Assembly (NCBI GenBank): GCA_963977105.1
Contig: CAXBNI010000001.1
Span: 1,054,001-1,118,000, forward strand
Direction: 5' to 3'
From: UBA2705 sp963977105
Lineage (GTDB): Bacteria > Pseudomonadota > Alphaproteobacteria > Micavibrionales > Micavibrionaceae
Length of the DNA: 64,000 nucleotides
In this document: one piece after another, positions 8,302-15,385 of the stretch
How positions within the stretch are numbered: the stretch's first letter is position 1
Layout: each line of letters opens with the position of its first letter
Notes under the pieces: model-generated
What the model saw: the letters and a program-made list of their open reading frames with translations, nothing else
Databases searched by the model: none
Told to the model about the DNA's origin: nothing
Program-made: the position numbers and the translations under genes

Positions 8302-11216
8302 TATTTCACAGTTAATGCCGCATCAACAAGCGCCGCCTGTTCGGCGAGGTGGCGTTTATTAGAACCTGTTGCAGGTGCAGCTGCTGCGGGGCGACCTACA
8401 TATTTCGCGCGGCCAGCCTGATGCTTCATTTCCTTCAAAGTATCTTCGATGTTTTCATCAACAAAGTGCCACGAGCCCTGATTTTTAGGTTCTTCTTGGC
8501 ACCAAACGACATCTGCGTTCTTAAACGCTGACATTTCCTCAACCAATGATTTTACCGGCCATGGGAAAAGCTGTTCGACACGCAAGATCACAACGTCATC
8601 TTGCTTGCGTTCACGGCGTTCCTGTAACAGGTCATAGTAAATCTTGCCCGAACAAAGGATGATACGCTTAATTTTTTCCGGCTTCGCGAGTTCAGCCATA
8701 TCATCATCCCACAAGACACGGTGGAATGTGCTGTCGCCTGTGAATTCATGAAGTTTAGAAACCGCGAGCTTATGGCGCAATAGCGATTTTGGTGCCATAT
8801 TAATCATCGGCTTACGGAATTCACGGCACATCTGCCTACGCATAGCGTGGAAGAAGTTTGCCGGCGTTGTAATATTACAAATCTGCCAATTGTCTTCGGC
8901 TGACATCTGCAAGAAACGCTCAAGCCTTGCTGATGAATGCTCAGGCCCCTGCCCCTCAAAACCATGCGGCAGAAGCATCACGAGACCAGACATACGTAGC
9001 CATTTTGCTTCGCCTGATGAAATGAACTGGTCAAGGATAACCTGCGCCATATTGACGAAGTCACCAAATTGCGCTTCCCAGATTGTCAGTGTTTTGGGGT
9101 CAGCAAGCGAATAGCCATACTCAAACCCAAGTACAGCGACCTCGGACAGTGGGCTGTCATGCACTTCGCATAGCGGCTGATCTTTTTTAATATGCTGCAA
9201 TGGGATAAATTTATCGTTTGTTTCTTGATCATATAAAATCGCATGGCGGTGAGAGAACGTGCCACGGCCGACATCCTGACCAGAAAGCCGCACGGCAAAA
9301 TCATCATGTAACAAGGTACCATAGGCCATGTTTTCAGCCATTGCCCAATCAAACCCCTCGCCCGTTTCGAACATTTTATCTTTCGCTTTAAACTGACGTG
9401 CGATTTTTGAGTTTAAGTTAAAGTCACTTGGCGTTTCAGTCAGTTTTTTACCGACTGCACGCAAGACATCTTCTGGTACGCCAGTACTGCCACGGCGATC
9501 ATCACCGGTCGCAATTTTCATACCCGTCCACGCGCCTTCTAAGAAGTCTGCTTTATTCGGCTTGTATGACTTTGTCGCCTCAAACGCCTCTTCAAGATAC
9601 GCTGTGAACTCTTCAACGATTTTATCGCCTTCTCCTTCAGTGAGAACGCTTTCACCTTCCAATTGGTCCGCATAGATTTTACGCGTTGTTTCATGCGTTT
9701 TAATCTTTTTATACATTAAAGGCTGCGTAAAGCTTGGTTCGTCACCTTCGTTGTGACCATGGCGGCGGTAACAGAAAATATCAATTACCACATCCTTGTT
9801 AAATTCTTGGCGGTATTCCGCCGCAATACGCGAAACATGAACCACGGCTTCTGGGTCATCACCATTCACGTGCAAGATCGGCGCCGAAAGCATTTTGGCA
9901 ACGTCTGTACAATACGGGCCAGAGCGACCAAATTTTGGCGTTGTTGTAAAACCGATTTGGTTGTTAATGACGATATGAACCGTACCGCCAACGCGGTAGC
10001 CAGGCAGCTCTGAGATCAGCAATGTTTCTGCAACAATACCCTGCCCTGCAAACGCCGCATCGCCGTGGAGCAGCATGGGCATTACTTTTGTACCGTCATG
10101 GTCATTACGCTGCATTTGTTTAGCGCGCACCTTACCGATAACAACTGGATTTACGACTTCCAGATGTGACGGGTTGGCGGTCAAAGAAAGATGGATTGTG
10201 TTGCCATCAAAATCGCGGTCAGATGATGTACCCAAATGATATTTCACATCACCAGAGCCTTGTACATCTTCGGGGGTAGATGAATTGCCCTGAAACTCTG
10301 AGAAGACTGCCGTAAACGGCTTGCCCATAATGTTCGTCAGTACATTCAAGCGGCCACGGTGCGCCATACCAAGGACGATTTCCTCAAGACCAAGCTGCCC
10401 GCCGCGTTTCATGATTTGTTCAATCGCTGGAATAACCGATTCGCCGCCATCAAGGCCAAAGCGCTTCGTGCCTGTATATTTTGTATTCAAAAACTTTTCA
10501 AAGGTTTCCGCCGCAACAATACGCTGGTAAATCGCGCGTTTGCCATTAACTGTAAAATCTGTTTGGTTACGTGGTGCCTCGATACGTTTTTGTATCCATG
10601 ATTTTTCTGTTGGGTCCGACAAATGCGAAAACTCTACGCCAATTGTTTGGCAGTAAATTTGCTTCAAGGCGTTCAGCACTTCATCTAACGTCGCGTATTC
10701 CATACCAAGAACGCCGTTTAAAAATATAGGGCGACCATAATCACTTGCTTCAAAGCCATAATGTGAAGGGTCTAATTCTGGATGATATTCTTTTTCTTTT
10801 AACTGCAAAGGGTCAAGGTCAGCGATCAGGTGACCACGGGCACGATATGCGCGGATCAGCATTAAGGCCCGCACGGAATCGTTAGCGGCTTGGCGGACAG
10901 CTTCTGGGTCTGATGTCGTTGTTTGCGGCTGCGCATTTGTTTCGACGATATCTGCGCCTGCCCCTTGATGCACATGCGTGCTTTTTTCAAAAGACGTAAA
11001 CGCATTGCGTGCGCGCTTATTTTCTTCTGGCGTCCAGCTTGCGCCGTTAAGCTCTTTTAATATTTCAACTTCATTGTCATTTAAGGCAGAGAAAAATGAT
11101 TTCCAACTACTATCGACCTTATGAGGGTTAATTAAATATTGGCTATAAAGATGCGCAATATATTCTCCGTTCGTGCCAGTAAGGATCGCGTCAAGGTTTT
11201 GAGCTGCGGCTGTCAT
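8301..11216 (-). CDS. sucA: 2-oxoglutarate dehydrogenase E1 component
   Basis: A 971-residue thiamine-diphosphate enzyme, a little longer than the 933 residues of Escherichia coli SucA. The N-terminus (YLINPHKVDSSWKSFF) is the small E1o docking region that binds the E2 core. The cofactor region is clear: GMAHRGRLNVLTN, HGDAAFAGQGIVAETLLISEL and INNQIGFTT, then the acidic GHNEGDEPSFTQP segment and the transketolase-like C-terminal half (LPHGFEGQGPEHSSARLERF). It decarboxylates 2-oxoglutarate and succinylates lipoamide. The start is supported by an AGGAAA site. Upstream lies a nested palindrome and a pair of unknown paralogs instead of the usual sucCD. Confidence 0.98.
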   Translation of the reverse strand: MTAAAQNLDAILTGTNGEYIAHLYSQYLINPHKVDSSWKSFFSALNDNEVEILKELNGASWTPEENKRARNAFTSFEKSTHVHQGAGADIVETNAQPQTTTSDPEAVRQAANDSVRALMLIRAYRARGHLIADLDPLQLKEKEYHPELDPSHYGFEASDYGRPIFLNGVLGMEYATLDEVLNALKQIYCQTIGVEFSHLSDPTEKSWIQKRIEAPRNQTDFTVNGKRAIYQRIVAAETFEKFLNTKYTGTKRFGLDGGESVIPAIEQIMKRGGQLGLEEIVLGMAHRGRLNVLTNIMGKPFTAVFSEFQGNSSTPEDVQGSGDVKYHLGTSSDRDFDGNTIHLSLTANPSHLEVVNPVVIGKVRAKQMQRNDHDGTKVMPMLLHGDAAFAGQGIVAETLLISELPGYRVGGTVHIVINNQIGFTTTPKFGRSGPYCTDVAKMLSAPILHVNGDDPEAVVHVSRIAAEYRQEFNKDVVIDIFCYRRHGHNEGDEPSFTQPLMYKKIKTHETTRKIYADQLEGESVLTEGEGDKIVEEFTAYLEEAFEATKSYKPNKADFLEGAWTGMKIATGDDRRGSTGVPEDVLRAVGKKLTETPSDFNLNSKIARQFKAKDKMFETGEGFDWAMAENMAYGTLLHDDFAVRLSGQDVGRGTFSHRHAILYDQETNDKFIPLQHIKKDQPLCEVHDSPLSEVAVLGFEYGYSLADPKTLTIWEAQFGDFVNMAQVILDQFISSGEAKWLRMSGLVMLLPHGFEGQGPEHSSARLERFLQMSAEDNWQICNITTPANFFHAMRRQMCREFRKPMINMAPKSLLRHKLAVSKLHEFTGDSTFHRVLWDDDMAELAKPEKIKRIILCSGKIYYDLLQERRERKQDDVVILRVEQLFPWPVKSLVEEMSAFKNADVVWCQEEPKNQGSWHFVDENIEDTLKEMKHQAGRAKYVGRPAAAAPATGSNKRHLAEQAALVDAALTVK

Positions 11217-11270
11217 ATTGTTTCCTATTTACAGTAGTTACCTTATAAAATTACTTATTACTTATATAAA

Positions 11271-11321
11271 TGCATAAATTGCTTTCGCCAATCGTCGAAA
11301 GCCGTTTCATACATTTATGCA
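11271..11321. repeat. Nested inverted repeats upstream of sucA
   Basis: An outer perfect 9-bp repeat, TGCATAAAT (11271-11279) and ATTTATGCA (11313-11321), encloses an inner perfect 7-bp repeat, GCTTTCG (11281-11287) and CGAAAGC (11296-11302). It fills the 110-bp gap between an unknown gene and sucA. There is no T run on the minus strand, so it is not a classic terminator; it may be a protein-binding site, an RNA processing hairpin or a leader structure of sucA. Confidence 0.6.
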
Positions 11322-11326
11322 CTATT

Positions 11327-11851
11327 TTAGCCCCTTAACACTTCTGTTAAATCTGTCAGTGCGGTGTCTTCATCAGGGGACGTGTTCATATCCGCCTTAA
11401 GCGAAGGGTTTGCCGCGCCAACAACTAAGCTGGAAAGCGCTCCCCAAAGGCCCTTTTCTTCATCGTCTTCATTTTCATCAAATGCGCCTGCAATGTAGGT
11501 TGCAACGCCCATGACAAGCTCTTTGTAAGCCTTCACTTCATTGTCAACCAAACGTCCATTAAGCATCTTTATAGATTTTGCAACGTCACTCAGCGCGTTT
11601 TCTGTGTCCTGCTCCCAAGCAGCCCAATAGTTTTTACGGCGCAGCGCTTCGCTTGCCATCTCAGCGATGATCGGGTGTGATGAGAATTTTCCTGCGGATT
11701 TTTTAAGGATTTTTTCTAAGGCTTCACGCTCTTTTTCAATAGCGCTTGTTGCGCCCTCGTCATCAATATGGCTCATCCAAACGCCAACTTTATAAACAGA
11801 GCCAGCAAGAAGGTTTTGCTCGTCTGGGTGGAAGATACTAAAATCTGACAT
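11327..11851 (-). CDS. Helical protein of unknown function, TerB-like in outline
   Basis: A 174-residue acidic, all-helical soluble protein. It is a distant paralog of the next gene upstream (11894-12472): both open with LL....Y.VG.W.S..D, continue with an acidic EKERE/EERELQAL helix, a W-x2-W (AAWEQ/PEWQE) pair, and later an A.AF.E.....E...LW.AL block. The pattern of a membrane-free four- to six-helix bundle with an acidic loop before an E-rich helix recalls TerB-type domains, but this is a resemblance, not a match. An AAGGAA site precedes the ATG. The two genes are 42 bp apart and probably co-transcribed. Confidence 0.65.
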   Translation of the reverse strand: MSDFSIFHPDEQNLLAGSVYKVGVWMSHIDDEGATSAIEKEREALEKILKKSAGKFSSHPIIAEMASEALRRKNYWAAWEQDTENALSDVAKSIKMLNGRLVDNEVKAYKELVMGVATYIAGAFDENEDDEEKGLWGALSSLVVGAANPSLKADMNTSPDEDTALTDLTEVLRG

Positions 11852-11893
11852 GGGGAGGTTCCTTAAATTGAGAGCGTTTTACAAATAGGCATT

Positions 11894-12472
11894 TTAGAAC
11901 ATTTGTGAAGGGTGGATGGAAAGCACATCAGCCAGCTGCTTTAGTGCCATATATTCTTCGCCAGAAATATTATATAAATACACGCCGTTTCTTGGGTCAC
12001 GCCCCTCACGCCACGCATAAATGCGTTCACGCAATGCGATCCACAGACGCTGCAAGTCAGTCATTTCGCCATCCATATCCATTTCACGAAACGCTAAAGC
12101 AACAGATAGGCCAATTTCATAAAGGTTTTGGCGCATCGCATCCATTTCACGCGGTGGCAACTCATCCCGCAACTTACCAATCAACTGCCGGCATTCATTA
12201 GGTACAGCATCTAAATTTTCCTGCCATTCAGGCCATTCATCCTGTTTAGCAACCGTCATTTCCATGATGCGCTGGACAAGCTCTGATTTACAAAAATCTT
12301 CCGAATAGCCGCGTACAATTGCGGACAAAGCTTGCAGCTCCCTCTCTTCGGACTCCTCGCCGCCTGTCGTATCAGACTGAGACACCCAGTAGCCAACGCG
12401 GTAAGGCATTCTGACCAGTAAATCGACTTCTTCTTTTTCTAGCAGCTCTATAAAATCCATAATCAGACCCAT
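11894..12472 (-). CDS. Helical protein of unknown function, paralog of downstream gene
   Basis: A 192-residue acidic helical protein, first gene of a tandem paralog pair with 11327-11851. Conserved positions lie from residue 15 (EVDLLVRMPYRVGYWVSQSD) through the E-rich helix EESEERELQALSAIV to the block VALAFREMDMDGEM.....LW.AL near 140. A C-terminal tail of about 35 residues (VYLYNISGEEYMALKQLADV) is unique to this copy and looks like a small separate motif. No ribosome binding site is obvious before either possible ATG (12472 or 12460). No function can be assigned. Confidence 0.65.
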   Translation of the reverse strand: MGLIMDFIELLEKEEVDLLVRMPYRVGYWVSQSDTTGGEESEERELQALSAIVRGYSEDFCKSELVQRIMEMTVAKQDEWPEWQENLDAVPNECRQLIGKLRDELPPREMDAMRQNLYEIGLSVALAFREMDMDGEMTDLQRLWIALRERIYAWREGRDPRNGVYLYNISGEEYMALKQLADVLSIHPSQMF

Positions 12473-12563
12473 TATTTGACAAATAATTGACGCTCACAAT
12501 AATACCACTTCGGCAGCATTTTTTAAAGCGCTATAATCTAACCACAAAAGATTAAAGAAAACA

Positions 12564-12594
12564 TAAAAAAACAGGAACTCCGAGGAGCTCCTGT
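12564..12594 (-). terminator. Terminator on the minus strand in the gene-poor region
   Basis: ACAGGAACTCC (12571-12581) and GGAGCTCCTGT (12584-12594) form a stem of about ten pairs with one mismatch, followed on the minus strand by seven T. It lies upstream of the 11894-12472 gene, so it ends transcripts coming from the small-gene region above. Confidence 0.75.
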
Positions 12595-12912
12595 TAGCAT
12601 TCTATAAGGCTTTAAATATACTTTAAAAATTTTTACATCTCATTCGCACTATATATATAGCAACGATCATGCCATTTCTCACTCTGGTTTTAACCTATAC
12701 AAATCAATGGCTTGTATTTTTGCGCGCGTGATACAGGTCGCACCAGCCGTCCCAAAAGACTACGCCGCACCCGTCCAGCGTTTCACAATGGCACATCAAC
12801 ATTAAAAGTAGGCCTTAAAAAGGCCGGTCATACCGCACATTTTTGAAATATTTACAATCATCACAGCAAAGCATTATAAGGTAGCCTTGCATTTAAGCTT
12901 TGCGCTCAAGCT
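12595..12912. other. Gene-poor stretch beyond the 31-aa small gene
   Basis: I see no convincing gene in these 318 bases. A short hairpin GGCCTT-AAA-AAGGCC (12811-12825) is followed on the minus strand by a weak T-rich tract, and could be the first stop for the transcript of the small gene at 12913-13008. A Cys/Trp-rich 32-codon minus-strand frame (12704-12802) lacks a ribosome binding site and was not accepted. Confidence 0.5.
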
Positions 12913-13008
12913 TTAGAAGGACAATAAGGTATCAATGTAGAAGCCAACGCTCCCTATTAGCATAACGACTGTAACTGTAATTAATGCTGCGTTCATATTC
13001 GTTCCCAT
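12913..13008 (-). CDS. 31-residue small membrane protein, sigma-54 controlled
   Basis: A short frame of 31 codons with an excellent ribosome binding site (AAGGAG, six bases before the ATG at 13008). The product has a short polar start, one hydrophobic segment (about residues 7-22, ITVTVVMLIGSVG) and a conserved end, GFYIDTLLSF. It is homologous to the 40-residue product of 13265-13387: MLIG-[SN]-V, then G-[FY]-Y-[IV]-D-x-[LM]-L-x-F before the stop. A sigma-54-type -24/-12 element lies 58 bp upstream of the start. A single helix with a short hydrophobic tail suggests an inner-membrane peptide; whether it acts as a regulator, a complex subunit or a toxin cannot be told. Confidence 0.7.
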   Translation of the reverse strand: MGTNMNAALITVTVVMLIGSVGFYIDTLLSF

Positions 13009-13064
13009 ATTCGCTCCTTATATGTATACATAACCTTGGTGTTTCATTCTTCTTATTTTACATA

Positions 13065-13082
13065 TGCAATACTTGTGCCAAA
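13065..13082 (-). promoter_or_regulatory. Sigma-54 promoter of the 31-aa gene
   Basis: The minus strand reads TTGGCAC-AAGTA-TTGCA. The -24 GG and -12 GC have exact sigma-54 spacing (TGGCAC, five bases, TTGC); only the base after TGGCAC departs from the strict consensus. Downstream TATGTAAA is shared with the second promoter at 13436-13453. Transcription would start about 45 bases before the ATG at 13008. Confidence 0.7.
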
Positions 13083-13109
13083 TTATACAACAACACCCAT
13101 AACAACAAA

Positions 13110-13142
13110 AAACAAAAGAAAACACCGGCATTGCGCCGGTGT
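13110..13142 (-). terminator. Terminator of the 40-aa small gene
   Basis: A perfect 8-bp GC-rich stem, ACACCGGC (13122-13129) and GCCGGTGT (13135-13142), with a 5-nt loop, is followed on the minus strand by a T-rich tract (TTTTCTTTTGTTTTTT). It lies between the 40-aa gene and the promoter of the 31-aa gene, so each small gene has its own transcript. Confidence 0.8.
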
Positions 13143-13146
13143 AAAT

Positions 13147-13224
13147 GTGAGTGTGAGCTCGTGTGTGTAGGTGTGTGAGGCTAGTGTGTGAAGTAAGTGG
13201 GTAGGTTTAATGTGTGTGTGTGTT
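13147..13224. repeat. GT-rich low-complexity tract
   Basis: The plus strand is a run of imperfect (GT)n and GTGAG/GTAGG units, including GTGTGTGTAGGTGTGTGAGG and a closing (TG)7-like run. It lies between the terminator at 13142 and the end of the 40-aa gene. Nothing codes here. It may be a slippage-prone microsatellite, an activator-binding or bent region for the sigma-54 promoter at 13065-13082, or part of the 3' untranslated region. Confidence 0.7.
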
Positions 13225-13264
13225 GGGTATAAACTCTATTCCATAGCTGTAAACTTGCGCTTTG

Positions 13265-13387
13265 TTAGAACGGTAACATCATGTCAACATAGTAACCGAC
13301 GTTGTTTGGTATAATTTGCTCGACATTGCCGATCAACATTGTTCCTAAAAAAATTACTGTCGCTGTATAAAAAATACTCTTTCCCAT
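13265..13387 (-). CDS. 40-residue small membrane protein, sigma-54 controlled
   Basis: A frame of 40 codons with AAGGA placed eight to nine bases before the ATG at 13387. The product has a hydrophobic segment at about residues 5-21 (IFYTATVIFLGTMLIG), a short loop with one Glu (NVEQIIPNN), and the tail VGYYVDMMLPF. The segment MLIG-N-V and the tail match the 31-aa protein at 12913-13008; the eight-residue loop is the main difference. A perfect sigma-54 promoter lies about 50 bp upstream and a terminator about 125 bp downstream. No known family comes to mind. The short length kept it out of a 60-codon ORF scan. Confidence 0.75.
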   Translation of the reverse strand: MGKSIFYTATVIFLGTMLIGNVEQIIPNNVGYYVDMMLPF

Positions 13388-13435
13388 AGCTTAAATCCTT
13401 TTGCTCGTTTACATCTTAAAAACCTATGTTTACAT

Positions 13436-13453
13436 AAGCAAACACCGTGCCAA
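13436..13453 (-). promoter_or_regulatory. Sigma-54 promoter of the 40-aa gene
   Basis: The minus strand reads TTGGCACG-GTGT-TTGCT, an exact match to the sigma-54 consensus YTGGCACG-N4-TTGCW. TATGTAAA follows, as in the sister promoter at 13065-13082. The expected start point is about 12 bases downstream of the TTGC, near 13427, giving a 5' leader of about 40 bases. Confidence 0.8.
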
Positions 13454-13605
13454 GACCAGTTTACACAAAAAGAAAGATCGAATACGCGCATCTATCATAT
13501 TGATATTCATATGATTATTTAGAATCCAAACCAGAAGAAAGAAAAAGCCTACAGGCCAACTTATGGCAAATGTTGCCGAGTAAATACTGCCCAAGCGTAC
13601 CATTC

Positions 13606-14289
13606 TTACCCAGTTGGGAAAGCCTCAAGGCCAGAAAGAAGCCCTGAAAGCGCATCTATATGCACATCAGGGCGCGCTGCGGCTAAGCGCTTAGAGGACA
13701 CGTAGCCCCCATTAATAGCAACGCTCCGCAAGCCTAGCGCGCGCGCGACGTAAGGCTCCTCATGAGAATCGCCTATTATAAAACTACGCGATAGATCAAC
13801 CTCAAACGTAGACATATGCCGCGCCAAACGCTCCTGCTTAGTTAGCTTATGCGTTATATCATCGCCTGAAAGATTACCGCAGATATGATCAAAATACTCA
13901 ACAATGCCCGCAGACACTATTTCACACCCCAACAAGTCATGATGGTGGTTACTTAATATCGTTATGTGATACCCAGCCTTCTTTAAGTTATCCAAAAGCG
14001 CCTCTGCGCCTTGGCGCAACTTATAGCCAGAACGCATCGCAGCCACGTAAGCGTCATAAAATGCTGTATTCGCCTCATCAGATTTTTCGAGATATTCATC
14101 AATGCTTACGCCTGCTTTTTCATAGCTATGAATAATAGGGCAAGTATATAGCTCCCGCCATGCAGCGACATCGCGCGCAGGATGATTAAAAACAGAAAGC
14201 GCCGCATTACACCCTTCGACCCATGCATTGACATCATCTAATAATGTCCCATTCCAGTCAAAAACGGCTAAAGGCAGCGCTTTATTCAT
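13606..14289 (-). CDS. HAD-family hydrolase, phosphoglycolate-phosphatase-like
   Basis: A 227-residue HAD phosphatase. Motif I is FDWNGTLLDD with nucleophile Asp11 (Asn replaces the second Asp, seen in some subgroups), motif II is ILSNHHHD, the motif III lysine is probably in ITHKLTKQERL, and motif IV is FIIGDSHEEPYVARALG. A helical cap sits between motifs I and II (residues 18-85). The set fits a small-molecule phosphatase of the Gph/PgmB type; the substrate is not evident. The Asp-to-Asn change at the acid/base position would lower phosphatase activity if the alignment is right. It lies 24 bp downstream of sucD and may be co-transcribed. Confidence 0.8.
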   Translation of the reverse strand: MNKALPLAVFDWNGTLLDDVNAWVEGCNAALSVFNHPARDVAAWRELYTCPIIHSYEKAGVSIDEYLEKSDEANTAFYDAYVAAMRSGYKLRQGAEALLDNLKKAGYHITILSNHHHDLLGCEIVSAGIVEYFDHICGNLSGDDITHKLTKQERLARHMSTFEVDLSRSFIIGDSHEEPYVARALGLRSVAINGGYVSSKRLAAARPDVHIDALSGLLSGLEAFPTG

Positions 14290-14313
14290 TTTAAAATCTT
14301 TTTACTCTGTCAA

Positions 14314-15189
14314 TTAAGCCGCGATAGCTTTAACAATCGCGTCACCTAGACCTGCAGGGCTTTCTGATACTACGAAACCAGCAGAACGCATTGCATCCAT
14401 TTTTGCAGGCGCCGTATCATCACAGCCAGAAATAATCGCACCAGCATGCCCCATGCGCTTACCCGGAGGAGCCGTTGCGCCAGCAATAAAGCCTGCGATA
14501 GGCTTTTTCTTTTTCAAGCTTTTATAGTATTCGGCCGCTTCAATTTCAGCGGTGCCACCGATTTCGCCAATCATCAAGATCGCTTCGGTTTCATCATCAT
14601 CCATAAACATCTCGATACAATCAATAAAGTTTGTGCCATTTACAGGGTCGCCGCCGATGCCAATACATGTCGACTGACCAAGGCCAACCGCACCAGTTTG
14701 TGCCACGGCTTCGTAAGTCAATGTACCAGAACGTGAAACGATGCCAACTTTGCCGCGCGTATGAATGTGACCTGGCATAATACCAATTTTACATTCACCT
14801 GGCGTAATAACGCCTGGGCAGTTAGGGCCGATTAAACGTGAAGAGCTGCCATCAAGAGCGCGGTTCACTTTAACCATATCTAAAACAGGGATACCTTCGG
14901 TGATACAAACAATCAATTCCAACTCAGCGTCAATCGCCTCTAAAATTGCGTCCGCTGCGAATGGCGGCGGCACATAAATTACAGATGCATTTGCACCAGT
15001 TTGTTCACGGGCATTAATAACTGTATCAAAAACAGGAAGGTTGAGATGCTTCGTACCGCCCTTACCCGGCGTAACGCCGCCAACCATTTTTGTGCCATAT
15101 GCAATGGCTTGTTCTGAGTGGAACGTACCTTGAGAGCCAGTGAAGCCCTGACATATAACTTTTGTATCTTTATTAACCAGTACTGACAT
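14314..15189 (-). CDS. sucD: Succinyl-CoA synthetase alpha subunit
   Basis: A 291-residue protein of normal length. It has the CoA-binding Rossmann start (VICQGFTGSQGTFHSEQAI), the GVTPGKGG loop, the ligase domain LIGPNCPGVITPGECKIGIM and the phosphorylated His248 in GHAGAIISG. With SucC it makes succinyl-CoA to succinate coupled to ATP or GTP. SucC, normally the gene before sucD, is not in the window: upstream is a terminator and then asd. The solitary sucD precedes a HAD hydrolase, while sucA and sucB lie 3 kb further on the same strand. Confidence 0.97.
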   Translation of the reverse strand: MSVLVNKDTKVICQGFTGSQGTFHSEQAIAYGTKMVGGVTPGKGGTKHLNLPVFDTVINAREQTGANASVIYVPPPFAADAILEAIDAELELIVCITEGIPVLDMVKVNRALDGSSSRLIGPNCPGVITPGECKIGIMPGHIHTRGKVGIVSRSGTLTYEAVAQTGAVGLGQSTCIGIGGDPVNGTNFIDCIEMFMDDDETEAILMIGEIGGTAEIEAAEYYKSLKKKKPIAGFIAGATAPPGKRMGHAGAIISGCDDTAPAKMDAMRSAGFVVSESPAGLGDAIVKAIAA

Positions 15190-15310
15190 TATTCACAGAC
15201 TCCATCTTTACGTTTGAGAATCATTATTAAAACGGCCTTTAGTATAACAGCGCCGCACATAAACACAATAACCGTGCAGCCAACTTCACAACTATTTAAA
15301 TAATAATATA

Positions 15311-15349
15311 AAAAAAATGCTCCACACAGGTTTTCACTACGCGGAGCAT
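15311..15349 (-). terminator. Terminator downstream of asd
   Basis: ATGCTCC (15317-15323) and GGAGCAT (15343-15349) form a 7-bp stem with a 19-nt loop, followed on the minus strand by a run of at least seven T. It lies 37 bp past the asd stop and separates asd from sucD. Confidence 0.75.
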
Positions 15350-15385
15350 CATTTAAATATGGCGTTCAACGCCGCGCCAAAGCGC

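Noticed and set aside
12704..12802. Minus-strand 32-codon frame rich in Cys and Trp, in the gene-poor region
   Set aside because: No ribosome binding site, no promoter, overlaps nothing known and its composition is odd; it could be a chance frame. It is worth a look only if related genomes keep it.
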